64,000 nucleotides of DNA from Mycobacterium sp. E2733 (lineage in GTDB: Bacteria; Actinomycetota; Actinomycetes; Mycobacteriales; Mycobacteriaceae): the NCBI RefSeq assembly GCF_001667585.1, contig NZ_LZJZ01000092.1:62001-126000 (forward strand), written 5' to 3'. This document shows, piece by piece, positions 44,062-52,379 of this stretch. The first letter of the stretch is position 1; each line of letters opens with the position of its first letter. The translations under genes were made by a program, and so were the position numbers. Under the pieces are notes generated by a model. That model was not told the origin of the DNA, searched no databases, and saw only the letters and a program-made list of their open reading frames with translations.

Positions 44062-44930
44062 GCGCCCCACGACTCTCGGTGGCCACACCGGTGGTGACGA
44101 TGTTTCCGAAGACCAGCGGCGAGTGGGAGAAACACGCTTCCATCGAGGACCTGGCGCGGATCGCCGAAGCCGCGGATCGGCTCGGCTACCACCACCTGAC
44201 CTGCAGCGAACACATCGCGCTGCCCGCGGCCGAGACCCACCGCCGCGGCGCCCGCTATTGGGATCCGCTGGCCACCTTCGGCTACCTGGCCGCACGCACC
44301 CAACGAATTCGGTTCGCCACCAATGTCCTGGTGCTCGGATATCACCATCCGCTCGAGATCGCCAAGCGCTACGGCACGCTGGACAAGGTCAGCGGCGGCC
44401 GGCTCATCCTCGGCGTCGGCGTCGGCAGCCTCAAAGACGAATTCGAGCTCATCGGCGCACCCTTCGACGACCGCGGACCGCGGGGCGATGACGCCGTCAA
44501 AGCGCTGCGCGCCTCGCTGTCCGTGCCGGAACCCGCCTACCGGGGCCCCTTCTACTCGTTCGACGGCATGGTCGTCGATCCGTGCGCGGTGCAGGAGCGT
44601 GTCCCGATCTGGATCGGGGGCCGCACGCTGCGGTCGCTGCGCCGCGCCGCGACCCTGGCCGACGGCTGGGCACCCTTCAACGTGGACCTACCGCAGGCGC
44701 GAGAGTGGTTGAGCCGCTTCGACCTTGGATCCGGGTTCGAGGTCGTCCTGCCACCACCGGCGGCGCTGGACCCGATCAATGAGCCGGAGCGGACCCGTGA
44801 CGCCGTCGGCGAGGCCGCCGCGCACGGCGCCACCATCGTGCCCGCCGTCTTCCGCCACACATCGCTGCAGCATTACCTGGACAGTCTGCAGGCGCTCGCC
44901 GAGCTGTACTCCCCCGGCGGCGACGCGTGA
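44058..44930 (+). CDS. LLM-class F420-dependent oxidoreductase
   Basis: 290 residues from ATG 44058. Luciferase-like TIM-barrel: SIEDLARIAEAADRLGYHHLTCSEHI, TQRIRFATNVLVLGYHHPL and LDKVSGGRLILGVGVGSLKDEF, which form the F420/flavin pocket. In mycobacteria such proteins usually take F420H2. Coupled by 4-nt overlaps to the genes on both sides, so it works in the same pathway as the SDR and the EthD-like protein. Substrate unknown. Confidence 0.87.
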   Translation: MSAPRLSVATPVVTMFPKTSGEWEKHASIEDLARIAEAADRLGYHHLTCSEHIALPAAETHRRGARYWDPLATFGYLAARTQRIRFATNVLVLGYHHPLEIAKRYGTLDKVSGGRLILGVGVGSLKDEFELIGAPFDDRGPRGDDAVKALRASLSVPEPAYRGPFYSFDGMVVDPCAVQERVPIWIGGRTLRSLRRAATLADGWAPFNVDLPQAREWLSRFDLGSGFEVVLPPPAALDPINEPERTRDAVGEAAAHGATIVPAVFRHTSLQHYLDSLQALAELYSPGGDA

Positions 44931-45661
44931 TCCGGGTCAGGGCAGGCATCTTCAGCCTCACCGCCGCCGCGCCGGCCGACGACGACGGCAGCTACCTGCG
45001 TTGGCACCTGCTGGATCACATGCCGGAGCAGTATCAGTTACCGGGCATCGTGCACGGGCTGCGCTGGATCGCCGACGGCGACTATGCCCAGCACCGCATT
45101 GCGGCCCACGGCCCGCTGGGCGAGATCGGCAACGCGGTGCACTATCTGGTGAGCGACCCCGTCGAGGAGACCTTCGACGACTTCGTAGCGCTGGGCCGCG
45201 CTCTGCGCGAGAACGGTAGGTTTCCCGTCGTCCGGTCGTCTTTGCAGGTGGCCGGCCTGCGCTTGCTGCAGTGGCAATCCGCGCCGCACGCCCTCGTCTC
45301 CGCCGAGGTGGTGCCGTTCCGGCCGCACCGCGGCATCGTGCTGATTGTCGAAGAACCCGTTGACGGACGCCGCCCGGACGAGTGGCTGCAGTGGTTGCAT
45401 GCCGAACACCACGCGGCGCTGCTCGCGGTGCCGGGAACGGCCGGCGCCTGGACATTCGGCTCCAGCGCCGGCTGGAGCCACCTACCGCGGGGCTGGCGAA
45501 CGGACCACCAATACATCACCGTCGTCTACCTCGACGGCGACCCGCTGGCCACGACCGCCGCCCTGGCCCCGGTCATCGAAGAGCGCTGGCGATCGCACGC
45601 GGTGCGGCCCGTATTCGCCGGACCGCTGCGCAGCATGATCAGTTGGGAAGCCTGGCGGTAA
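44927..45661 (+). CDS. EthD-like dimeric alpha-beta barrel protein
   Basis: 244 residues from GTG 44927 (GTGA overlap with the LLM stop). Two ferredoxin-like halves are apparent: YLRWHLLDHMPEQYQLPGI in the first and DEWLQWLHAEHHAALLAVPG in the second, the pattern of EthD/REDY-type proteins with conserved His and Pro residues. Such domains assist P450 or oxygenase degradation pathways or act as small isomerases/monooxygenases. Last gene of the operon. Role inferred only from the fold-like pattern. Confidence 0.65.
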   Translation: MIRVRAGIFSLTAAAPADDDGSYLRWHLLDHMPEQYQLPGIVHGLRWIADGDYAQHRIAAHGPLGEIGNAVHYLVSDPVEETFDDFVALGRALRENGRFPVVRSSLQVAGLRLLQWQSAPHALVSAEVVPFRPHRGIVLIVEEPVDGRRPDEWLQWLHAEHHAALLAVPGTAGAWTFGSSAGWSHLPRGWRTDHQYITVVYLDGDPLATTAALAPVIEERWRSHAVRPVFAGPLRSMISWEAWR

Positions 45662-45744
45662 ACCCGGCGGTTGACTGGTCGCCAGAGAAATGAGACGTTC
45701 CCGAAACGAATGGGACCTATAGTCCTTGCTGGCGAGGAGGTGAG

Positions 45745-46239
45745 ATGACGAATCGGTATGCCCTCGCGGCCGCCGGGATCGTGCTGGCGGCCGGTCTTTC
45801 CAGCTGTTCCGGCAAGAGTGGCCAGCCGGCGTCCACCTCGAGTTCGAGTCCGGTTGCCGTGACCACAACCGTGATGATCGACGGGAACAAACACACCATG
45901 ACAGCGCGGGTCGAATGCGGCAGTTCGGCGGCGCAACCGAACGCGTCGCCCCCGGAATCGGGTGACTTGACCACCCGCATCAGCGTGCACGACGATACGG
46001 CGTCGGTATCGCTGGCAGTGTCGGACGAGAACCCGCCCACGGTCGACGGATTCGCAATTTCCCTCACGCTGGCCAACGGTCAGTACCTGCTCCCCTATCA
46101 AGCCACCAATTCGGCAACCCAGGTCCAAGCGACCAAGCAGGGCAAGAGTTACACCGTGACCGGGACTGGTCAGGCGTCAACCCCTGGCCAAAGCGGCACG
46201 CGCGCGGTGACTTTCGGGGTGCACGTCACCTGCCCGTGA
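45745..46239 (+). CDS. LpqH (19-kDa antigen)-family lipoprotein
   Basis: 164 residues from ATG 45745 (GAGGAGGTGAG upstream). Signal peptide with lipobox LSSC (Cys21), a Ser/Thr-rich linker, then a beta-rich domain ending VTFGVHVTCP whose second Cys can pair with Cys58. The layout matches the mycobacterial 19-kDa lipoprotein antigen family. It is expected to be lipidated and anchored in the envelope, and may act as a TLR2 ligand. Not the lpqH orthologue with certainty, so no symbol. Confidence 0.82.
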   Translation: MTNRYALAAAGIVLAAGLSSCSGKSGQPASTSSSSPVAVTTTVMIDGNKHTMTARVECGSSAAQPNASPPESGDLTTRISVHDDTASVSLAVSDENPPTVDGFAISLTLANGQYLLPYQATNSATQVQATKQGKSYTVTGTGQASTPGQSGTRAVTFGVHVTCP

Positions 46240-46240
46240 G

Positions 46241-47011
46241 TCAGCGCAGAATGGTACCGCCGTCGATGTTGATGACTTGGCCGTTGATCCAGGCGCCCTC
46301 CTCGGAGCATAGAAACGCGACCAGTGCCGCGATGTCCTCGGGATCCCCGACGCGTGTTCCGCGGATGCGTTTCAGCGCGCCGGCTTGAAGTTCCGGCCAT
46401 TGCGGCGCGGAGCGGATGGCGTCGGTCGCGGTGAATCCCGGCGCGACGGCGTTGCACCGGATTCCTTCCTTTCCCCACCGGGACGCGACATGCCTTGTAA
46501 GCGCGCCGATTCCGGCCTTTGCGGTGGCGTAGGCCGGTCGCGCAGGCTCACCCTGGAAGGCCGCCGCCGAGGACATGTTGACGATGACCCCGCCTCCGCG
46601 GCTCAGTATTTTCGGGATGGCGTACTTCATGGCGGCGAGGTAACCCCTGAGGTTCACCGCCATCACGCGATCCCAGGTGTCGAAGTCGATGTCCACCACA
46701 TCGGTGTCGACACGTATGGTGCCCATGTCCGCACCGACGTTGAACATCAGATCGACTCCGCCGTACGTGGTGTCGGCCGCATCGATGAGAGCGGCAACCG
46801 ATCCAGGATCTGACAGATCAAAGGCGACGTGCGCCGCTGTGCCGCCCGCAGCCACGATGCGCGCGGCCGTCTGCTGCGCGGCGTCGGCGGCGATGTCACC
46901 GACGACCACCCGGCAGCCTTCCTCGCCGAGCCGAGCTGCCGTCGCTGCACCGATGCCCGTGGCACCGCCGACCACGACCGCCACCTTGTCGGCCAGACCG
47001 CGCAGGCCCAT
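46241..47011 (-). CDS. SDR family oxidoreductase
   Basis: 256 residues from ATG 47011. Glycine loop GGATGIG (15-21), NVGAD in place of NNAG, Ser148, Tyr161 and Lys165 (YATAK), and NIDGG at the end. A classical NAD(P) SDR of broad specificity. It is divergent from the epoxide-hydrolase-like gene with a palindrome in between, and the two may act on the same substrate. The 3' end is 1 nt from the convergent lipoprotein gene. Confidence 0.87.
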   Translation of the reverse strand: MGLRGLADKVAVVVGGATGIGAATAARLGEEGCRVVVGDIAADAAQQTAARIVAAGGTAAHVAFDLSDPGSVAALIDAADTTYGGVDLMFNVGADMGTIRVDTDVVDIDFDTWDRVMAVNLRGYLAAMKYAIPKILSRGGGVIVNMSSAAAFQGEPARPAYATAKAGIGALTRHVASRWGKEGIRCNAVAPGFTATDAIRSAPQWPELQAGALKRIRGTRVGDPEDIAALVAFLCSEEGAWINGQVINIDGGTILR

Positions 47012-47040
47012 GACCGCCTCCCTAAGGGGTGTTGACTGGA

Positions 47041-47058
47041 CCTCTACAGTTCTAGAGG
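47041..47058. promoter_or_regulatory. Inverted repeat between divergent SDR and hydrolase genes
   Basis: CCTCTA / TAGAGG with a 6-nt spacer, 30 nt from the SDR start and 36 nt before the hydrolase GTG. Position suits a shared operator. No regulator gene is adjacent. Confidence 0.45.
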
Positions 47059-47093
47059 GTTGCGGCCGAGAAGGAAACCTCGAGGGAAGGCCC

Positions 47094-48119
47094 GTGGTTG
47101 TCTACCGCGACCGCCTCTGCGATGCTGGCAGCTTGGACATCTTCGCGGAGTGGCAAACCGGCGGCACTGAACTGCGTTGGCGGTCAACGGCCGCCGCCAA
47201 CGATGCGCGCGAAGTCGCGGTCTTCAGTCGCCGCTGCGGCACCCCCGGCGCCCCCGCCTTGGTGCTCGTGCACGGCTTCCCGACGTCGAGCATCGACTAC
47301 TACCCCCTCACGGGTGATCTGGGTTCCGAGTTCGACATCTACCTGCTGGACTTCCCGGGTTACGGGCTGTCCGACAAACCGGCCGAGCCGTACGTCTATT
47401 CGCTCTACGACGACGCGCGTCTGCTCGTCTACGCGATCACCCAGGTGTGGAATCTGACCGAATACCGCATGCTCACCCACGACCGCGGCAGCAGCGTCGG
47501 CATGATCGCGCTGGAGATGCTGGCTGCCCTCGATCCGCCGGTCGTGCCCGTCGACCTGATCGTGACGAACGCCAACATCTACTTGCCGCTGTCCAACCTC
47601 ACCTCGTTCCAGACCGCGCTGCTCGACCCCGCGACCGCTCGGCCCACCGCGGCGGCAACTACGCCGGAGATGCTGGCCGCGGGCCTGGGCGCCAGCACGT
47701 TCATGCCGCGGCGAACGCTCGACGACCCGGAGATCGCCGCGTTGGCGAAGTGCTTCGCCCACAACGATGGAATCCGCGTGCTCCCCGACACCATTCAATA
47801 CCTTCACGAGCGTGCCGCGGACGAAACGGGTTGGCTGGAAGCGCTTTCCAAGAGACCCGTCAACACCACTGTGGTGTGGGGGCTGCACGACAGCGTCGCG
47901 CCGCTACGCGTCCCCAACCATGTGTGGCAGACGTATCTGAAGACCAAGCCCGGCCGCAACCGCTACTGGGTGGTGCCCGGCGCCGACCACTATCTGCAAT
48001 GCGACGCCCCCGGGCAGCTAGCCGAGATCGTTCGTCTCACCGCCCAGGGCGGGGACATTCCGCTGCAGACGCTCGGCAACCAGCCCGACGGCGCGGTGCT
48101 GGTGGACCAAAGCGCCTAG
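47094..48119 (+). CDS. Epoxide hydrolase / dehalogenase-like alpha/beta hydrolase
   Basis: 341 residues from GTG 47094 (GAGGGAAGG just upstream). HGFPTSSIDYYPL gives the oxyanion turn, and the elbow reads THDRGSSVG with Asp130 in the nucleophile position, as in epoxide hydrolases and haloalkane dehalogenases rather than Ser esterases. The late VPGADHYLQCDAP supplies the His. Cytosolic. The longer frame upstream of 47094 overlaps the divergent SDR gene and is discounted. Epoxide opening is likelier than dehalogenation because the dehalogenase Trp after the nucleophile is absent. Confidence 0.8.
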   Translation: MVVYRDRLCDAGSLDIFAEWQTGGTELRWRSTAAANDAREVAVFSRRCGTPGAPALVLVHGFPTSSIDYYPLTGDLGSEFDIYLLDFPGYGLSDKPAEPYVYSLYDDARLLVYAITQVWNLTEYRMLTHDRGSSVGMIALEMLAALDPPVVPVDLIVTNANIYLPLSNLTSFQTALLDPATARPTAAATTPEMLAAGLGASTFMPRRTLDDPEIAALAKCFAHNDGIRVLPDTIQYLHERAADETGWLEALSKRPVNTTVVWGLHDSVAPLRVPNHVWQTYLKTKPGRNRYWVVPGADHYLQCDAPGQLAEIVRLTAQGGDIPLQTLGNQPDGAVLVDQSA

Positions 48120-48130
48120 TCTCGTCGCGC

Positions 48131-48152
48131 GTGAAGCTACAGCTAGCTTCAC
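48131..48152. terminator. Hairpin terminator candidate with adjacent triple repeat
   Basis: Stem GTGAAGCTA / TAGCTTCAC with a 4-nt loop, 12 nt after the hydrolase stop and between convergent genes. It is followed by three copies of CACACTCG (about 48150-48177). No T-run. Confidence 0.55.
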
Positions 48153-48190
48153 ACTCGGCACACTCGCCGCACACTCGAGCCGAGCGCGCC

Positions 48191-49399
48191 TCAGCCGGTG
48201 ACGACGGGCAGGCGCGCCCACCCGCGCACGCTCGCGGTGTGCGCGCGCTGGGCGTTGGCGTAGTCGACTTCCCAGTCGGGCCAGCGCTTGAGCACCTCTT
48301 CGAGGGCCACGCGACCTTCCATCCGGGCCAGCGCGGAGCCCAGGCAGAAGTGCAGCCCCTGCCCGAAACTCAGGTGGGCGCCGCCGCGGTGGATGTCGTA
48401 GCGGTCCGGATCGGTGAAGTGCCGATCATCCCGGTTGGCAGAACCGTTGAGCAGCAACATGTATGAGCCCTCGGGCACCACCCGGCCGTACAGCTCGGCG
48501 TCCTGGGCCACGTACCGGGCCTGCACCGGCGAGGGCGGCTCGTAGCGGAGCGTCTCCTCGACCGCGCCGGGGATCAGGGACGGGTCGGCGACCAATTCGC
48601 GGCGCTGATCCGGGTGATCAGACAGCAGCTGCCCCATGAAGCCGATCAGCCGGGCCGTGGTCTCGTTGCCGGCGCCGGCGATCATGGCCGTGTAGGCCAG
48701 CACCTCGGTCCGCGACAAGGGCCGTCGGGTGCCGTCGCGTTCCTCGATCTCGGCCCGCAGGAGGTCGGTCATCAAGTCATCGGACGGGTGATCGGCCCGC
48801 CATTCGATGTACTCGGCGAACACCACGATGCTTTCCTCGAACAGCTTCGCATTGACCGCAGCGGGGTCGCGCTCCTCGGACAACTCGATGTAAGCCCCGC
48901 CGCGATCGCGGATCTTGGCCTGATCCTGCTCGGGAATGCCCAACAGGTAACCGATGGTCCGCATCGGCATCATCGCCCCGAGGTCGGCGATGAAATCGAA
49001 GCTGCCCGCCCCGATCAGCGGGTCCAGCTCCCGAACACAGAAGGCGCGCACCAGGTCCTCCACGGCCAGCATGCGGCGTGGCGTGAAGACCCGGGACAGC
49101 AGGCGGCGGTGCAGGTCGTGCAGCGGCGGGTCCTCGAACAGCAGAATGCCCGGCGGCACTTCGATATTGGCGAACAAGATGTCGGCCGTGGTGCCGCGGC
49201 CGGACCGGTAGATCTGCCAGTTCGGCAGTTCGCGCGCCACGTCGTCGTACCGGCTCAGCGCGAAGAAGTTGTATTTGTCGTTGTAGTACAGCGGCGCTTC
49301 CTCACGCATGCGCTTCCACACCGGGTACGGGTTGTCGTCGATGTCGGAGTCGAACGGGTCGTAGTACAAGTCGATCGTGCTGGCGCCCGCCTCGTCCAT
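48191..49399 (-). CDS. Cytochrome P450
   Basis: 402 residues from ATG 49399. I-helix AGAGNETT (241-248), ExxR Glu282-Arg285 (ETLRYEP) and haem loop FGQGLHFC with Cys352. The NETT in place of the acid-alcohol DT pair is seen in several mycobacterial P450s. It starts 20 nt after the TetR gene on the same strand, so the two form an operon facing the AveC-like genes. Substrate unknown; lipid or sterol-like is inferred from the locus. Confidence 0.92.
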   Translation of the reverse strand: MDEAGASTIDLYYDPFDSDIDDNPYPVWKRMREEAPLYYNDKYNFFALSRYDDVARELPNWQIYRSGRGTTADILFANIEVPPGILLFEDPPLHDLHRRLLSRVFTPRRMLAVEDLVRAFCVRELDPLIGAGSFDFIADLGAMMPMRTIGYLLGIPEQDQAKIRDRGGAYIELSEERDPAAVNAKLFEESIVVFAEYIEWRADHPSDDLMTDLLRAEIEERDGTRRPLSRTEVLAYTAMIAGAGNETTARLIGFMGQLLSDHPDQRRELVADPSLIPGAVEETLRYEPPSPVQARYVAQDAELYGRVVPEGSYMLLLNGSANRDDRHFTDPDRYDIHRGGAHLSFGQGLHFCLGSALARMEGRVALEEVLKRWPDWEVDYANAQRAHTASVRGWARLPVVTG

Positions 49400-49418
49400 G
49401 GTCAGTCAGTCCCTTCGC

Positions 49419-50084
49419 TCAATCGTTTCGGTGTAGGAAGCCGTGCAGGATCGCCTGGGTGAGTTCTTCGACGATCACCTCTCGAGATGGCGGCTTGGCG
49501 CCGAAGTAGGTGGAGCGCAACGCGGCCATGCCGGCGATCATCGCCACCGTCGAGTGCGCGGGCAGGTCGGGATGATCCGACCGCAGACCCCGCAGGTGCA
49601 TGCCCTCCGCGCTGATCTCACCGAGCGCCGTGATCGCCTGCCTGATCTCGGCGATGCCGGCGTCTGCCTTCTCCTCCTCGCTCAGCGCCTCGGACGCCAT
49701 CAGCGTCAGCAGCAGACCCTGGTGTTCGACGAACACGTCGTAGAGCTGTCCGACGAAGTGCCGGGCCAGCTCTTGCTCGTCGGTCTCCTCGGGGACCACC
49801 GATTGCCAGGTCTGGCCGAACTCGTCGACGAAGTCGGTGAACGGCTGAACGAGCGCCTCGCGGAACAGCGCCGCCTTCGAACCGAAGTGCCGAAACAACA
49901 GATGCTCGGTAACGCCTGCGGCCTGGGCGATTTCACGCGTCGTCGTGCTGCGGTAGTCCTGTCGGGCGAAGCGGGCCCGGGCGCTGTCGAGCAGCAGCTT
50001 GCGCGGAGCGCCACGCGGGCGACGGTTCGCCGGGGCCGGCGCTTCCGCCGCGCCGAGCTTCGTCCTGGGTGGCCGCTGGGGCAC
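49419..50084 (-). CDS. TetR family regulator
   Basis: 221 residues from GTG 50084, chosen for its GAGGAG site; GTG 50132 would add 16 residues but lies inside the operator-like palindrome. HTH at about 27-75 (RARFARQDYRSTTTREIAQA, then GVTEHLLFRHFGSK). Upstream of the P450 on the same strand and divergent from the small-peptide/AveC-like operon, so it probably controls both. Confidence 0.86.
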   Translation of the reverse strand: MPQRPPRTKLGAAEAPAPANRRPRGAPRKLLLDSARARFARQDYRSTTTREIAQAAGVTEHLLFRHFGSKAALFREALVQPFTDFVDEFGQTWQSVVPEETDEQELARHFVGQLYDVFVEHQGLLLTLMASEALSEEEKADAGIAEIRQAITALGEISAEGMHLRGLRSDHPDLPAHSTVAMIAGMAALRSTYFGAKPPSREVIVEELTQAILHGFLHRND

Positions 50085-50120
50085 AGTCTCGCTCCTCGCC
50101 CGATTGTTGACTGTCTTTAG

Positions 50121-50136
50121 GATAGTGTGCACTATC
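50121..50136. promoter_or_regulatory. Palindrome, probable TetR operator
   Basis: GATAGTG-TG-CACTATC, perfect 7-bp arms with a 2-nt centre, midway between the divergent TetR and small-peptide starts. A site with the same GATAGTG core lies upstream of the DapB-like gene at 52239-52262. Confidence 0.65.
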
Positions 50137-50167
50137 TAATGAGTCGAGCGTTGGAAGGGTTGCAACC

Positions 50168-50278
50168 GTGGGCGCCGTCATCATGCTGGGCACGTTGTTC
50201 GGGCTGATCGTCCTGATATTCGGGCTGGTGCTGCGCTTTGACCCGCAGGCACGCCGGACTCAAGGCCACGACCGGTGA
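50168..50278 (+). CDS. 36-residue single-pass membrane peptide
   Basis: GTG 50168 to TGA 50278 encodes a peptide that is almost all membrane helix (MLGTLFGLIVLIFGLVLRFD) with a charged Arg/His tail (QARRTQGHDR), so the C-terminus should be cytosolic. Its stop overlaps the start of the AveC-like gene (GTGA), the coupling seen for real genes in this window. Probably a partner or leader of the AveC-like protein. Too short for standard gene calling; not recognised. Confidence 0.6.
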   Translation: MGAVIMLGTLFGLIVLIFGLVLRFDPQARRTQGHDR

Positions 50279-51060
50279 GCTCCCAGATGACGCCCGTGAT
50301 GCAGGCGGCCAGTGACTTCGCGCTGATCGGGGGTATCGGGTTCACCGCCCTCGGCGTGTACCTCAGCGTTCGGCGGCGCCGCATACACCCGCTCCTGCTC
50401 CTGTGCGTATCGGCGATGTCGTTTTCCTGGATCGAGGCGCCCTACGACTGGGCGATGTACGCGCAGTTCCCGCCGGCCATCCCCCGCATGCCTTCGTGGT
50501 GGCCGCTGAACGTGACGTGGGGTGGACTGCCGTTGTTCGTTCCGGTCGGCTACATCTCCTACTTCGTGCTGCCGGCCGTGACGGGTACGGCGCTCGGGCG
50601 ATGGTTGAGCGGGCGGTTCGGATGGCGCAGGCCCCCAACGTTGTTGGTGGTGGGTCTTATCGTCGGCTTCTGCTGGGCGCTGTTCTTCAACGGGTTCCTG
50701 GGCGCCAAGCTCGGCGTGTTCTACTACGGCCGGGTCATCCCCGGGCTGGCGATCCGCGAGGGCACCGTGCATCAGTACCCGCTGTACGACTCCCTCGCGA
50801 TGGCGATCCAGATGATGGTCTTCACCTACCTGCTGGGCCGCACCGACCCGCAAGGACGAAACGTCATCGAGATGTGGGCCGAGAACAGGGCGAAGAGCCG
50901 CCTCGGCTCGTCGCTGCTGTCCGTCGTCGCCGTGGTCGTCGCCGGAAACGCCCTCTATGGCGCGGTTTTCGCGCCGCACCTCGTCACGAAGCTGGGCGGC
51001 TGGGTGACCGCAGGGCCGACGGAGCAGTTGTTCCCGGGCGTGCCGAACCAACCCAAGTAG
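50275..51060 (+). CDS. AveC-like (spirocyclase family) membrane protein
   Basis: 261 residues from GTG 50275. Six or so hydrophobic segments with conserved polar turns (SWIEAPYDWAMYAQFPPAIP, FFNGFLGAKLGVFYYGRVIP) typical of the AveC family, whose founding member closes and modifies the spiroketal of avermectin. Mycobacterial members have no known substrate. In this locus, with P450s, an LLM oxidoreductase and a DapB-like enzyme, it may act on a hydrophobic ketone or sterol-like compound in the membrane. Confidence 0.75.
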   Translation: MSSQMTPVMQAASDFALIGGIGFTALGVYLSVRRRRIHPLLLLCVSAMSFSWIEAPYDWAMYAQFPPAIPRMPSWWPLNVTWGGLPLFVPVGYISYFVLPAVTGTALGRWLSGRFGWRRPPTLLVVGLIVGFCWALFFNGFLGAKLGVFYYGRVIPGLAIREGTVHQYPLYDSLAMAIQMMVFTYLLGRTDPQGRNVIEMWAENRAKSRLGSSLLSVVAVVVAGNALYGAVFAPHLVTKLGGWVTAGPTEQLFPGVPNQPK

Positions 51061-51073
51061 GGAGGCCCGGCGT

Positions 51074-52045
51074 TTAAAGAGCCTCCGGCAGCACGACCTC
51101 GCCCACGCGCTTCAGATACGGCCAGGCGATGTCCGGTGGCAGTCCGCCGCACAGCGGTGACAGGTTGAGCACCTCGCCGGCGCGGACCTGCGAGATCGCC
51201 TCGGGCACAGAGATGATCACGTGCGATTTCCCGGTCGCACGCAGCTCGTCCACGGTGTTGACGTGGCTGAATCCAGCCGTGGTCTCGTCCCCGGGGTTCC
51301 ACGCGGCATAGGTGCGCACGTCGTGCAGCAGGTGCTCGCCGATCTCTTTCCACGCCTGCTCCACGTCGTCCGCGACGAAGACGACCGAGGGCGTGTCGCG
51401 GTCGGGAAAGAAGGTGGGCCCGGGCTGATGGCCGTGCTCGCGGCAGGCCTCTTCGTACGCCTCCTGCATGCCCGGCGCGTTGGCGTTGCCCAGCATGCCC
51501 AGGCCGTATCTGCCGGCCCGACGGGCCGCAGCCAGAGTTCCGCCGCCCCACATCAGTCCGGGGCCGCCGGGAGTCACGGGGCGCGGTGTCACGGAGATCC
51601 GCCGTCCGTCTTCGACGACGGTCTCACCGGCAAGCAACCGCCGTAACAGCGCGAGTTTCTCGTCGCAGAGGCGGCCACGGGTCTTCATCGGCACGTCGAA
51701 GTGCTCGAACTCCTCGGGCCGGTAGCCCAAAGCCAGGATGTAGGACGCCCGCCCGTTACTGATGATGTCGAGGACCGCCATGTCCTCGGCGAGACGGACG
51801 GTTTCGTAGAACGGAAGAATCAGGATCAGGCTCAGCGCCAGACGCTGGGTCCGCGCGGCCACCGCTGAGGCCAGCAAAAGCGGTGAGGGCAGGTAACCGT
51901 CCTCGGATCCGTGGTGTTCGCACAGCACGGCGGCCAGACCGCCGTGTTCTTCGGCCCAGGCGCACATTTCGGGTGCCGTGGCGTACAGATCGGTTGGGGG
52001 CGCGGCCCATTCAGGATCGCGCATGTCGAAGCGCAGCGTGTACAC
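51074..52045 (-). CDS. LLM-class flavin/F420-dependent oxidoreductase
   Basis: 323 residues from GTG 52045 (TAGGAG upstream). TIM-barrel LLM motifs: YATAPEMCAWAEEHGGLAAV, TQRLALSLILILPFYETVRL, VLDIISNGRASYILALGYRP. It shares the 3' region with the AveC-like gene (convergent, 13-nt gap). Directly upstream on the same strand lies a remnant of a DapB-like gene, suggesting the two were once an operon. Confidence 0.86.
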   Translation of the reverse strand: MYTLRFDMRDPEWAAPPTDLYATAPEMCAWAEEHGGLAAVLCEHHGSEDGYLPSPLLLASAVAARTQRLALSLILILPFYETVRLAEDMAVLDIISNGRASYILALGYRPEEFEHFDVPMKTRGRLCDEKLALLRRLLAGETVVEDGRRISVTPRPVTPGGPGLMWGGGTLAAARRAGRYGLGMLGNANAPGMQEAYEEACREHGHQPGPTFFPDRDTPSVVFVADDVEQAWKEIGEHLLHDVRTYAAWNPGDETTAGFSHVNTVDELRATGKSHVIISVPEAISQVRAGEVLNLSPLCGGLPPDIAWPYLKRVGEVVLPEAL

Positions 52046-52090
52046 GGCAAACTCCTAGGTGGCCTAAACTCTGTGGTGCACGTTACACGT

Positions 52091-52222
52091 TCAGTCCAAG
52101 GCGTAATGCGGCAGCGTCGTGGGAATATCTAGCGAGCTCAGCAGGCCCGGGGACGCGTCCACGACGTACGGGATCGCGTTGACCACCCGCATGGCCGTAG
52201 ACACCATCGCGGCTGCAGACTA
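52091..52222 (-). pseudogene. C-terminal remnant of a DapB-like dehydrogenase gene
   Basis: The minus strand reads 42 residues in one frame to a TGA at 52091-52093. AMVSTAMRVVNAIPYVV aligns with AMVATAMRVVNAVPYVV in the intact paralogue at 52380-53477, and the ends LSSLDIPTTLPHYALD and LSSVDLPLTIPQHAFVGG also match. A stop (TAG, 52220-52222) precedes the fragment and nothing homologous remains upstream, so the first 90 percent of the gene is gone. It sits 45 nt before the LLM gene start. Confidence 0.8.
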
Positions 52223-52238
52223 ACCTAAAATTTGTTCG

Positions 52239-52262
52239 TTAAGATAGTGCGTGCTCTCTTAA
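52239..52262. promoter_or_regulatory. Imperfect palindrome upstream of the DapB-like gene
   Basis: Perfect outer arms TTAAGA / TCTTAA and inner AG / CT pairs; the left half reads GATAGTG, as in the palindrome at 50121-50136. It is about 120 nt upstream of the DapB-like gene and just past the gene remnant. Apart from these two features, 52046-52379 contains a GAGGAGGAAC ribosome site for the DapB-like gene and nothing else I can support. Confidence 0.5.
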
Positions 52263-52379
52263 ACCTTGACCCCGCTTGCTCGCGGCTGCTAGCTTCCGAA
52301 TCGAACGTCGGGTAACTGCCGGCGTAAAGGGCAACGGCCGCCTCAGCTTTCATCGCGCACGCAACTGAGGAGGAACAAG

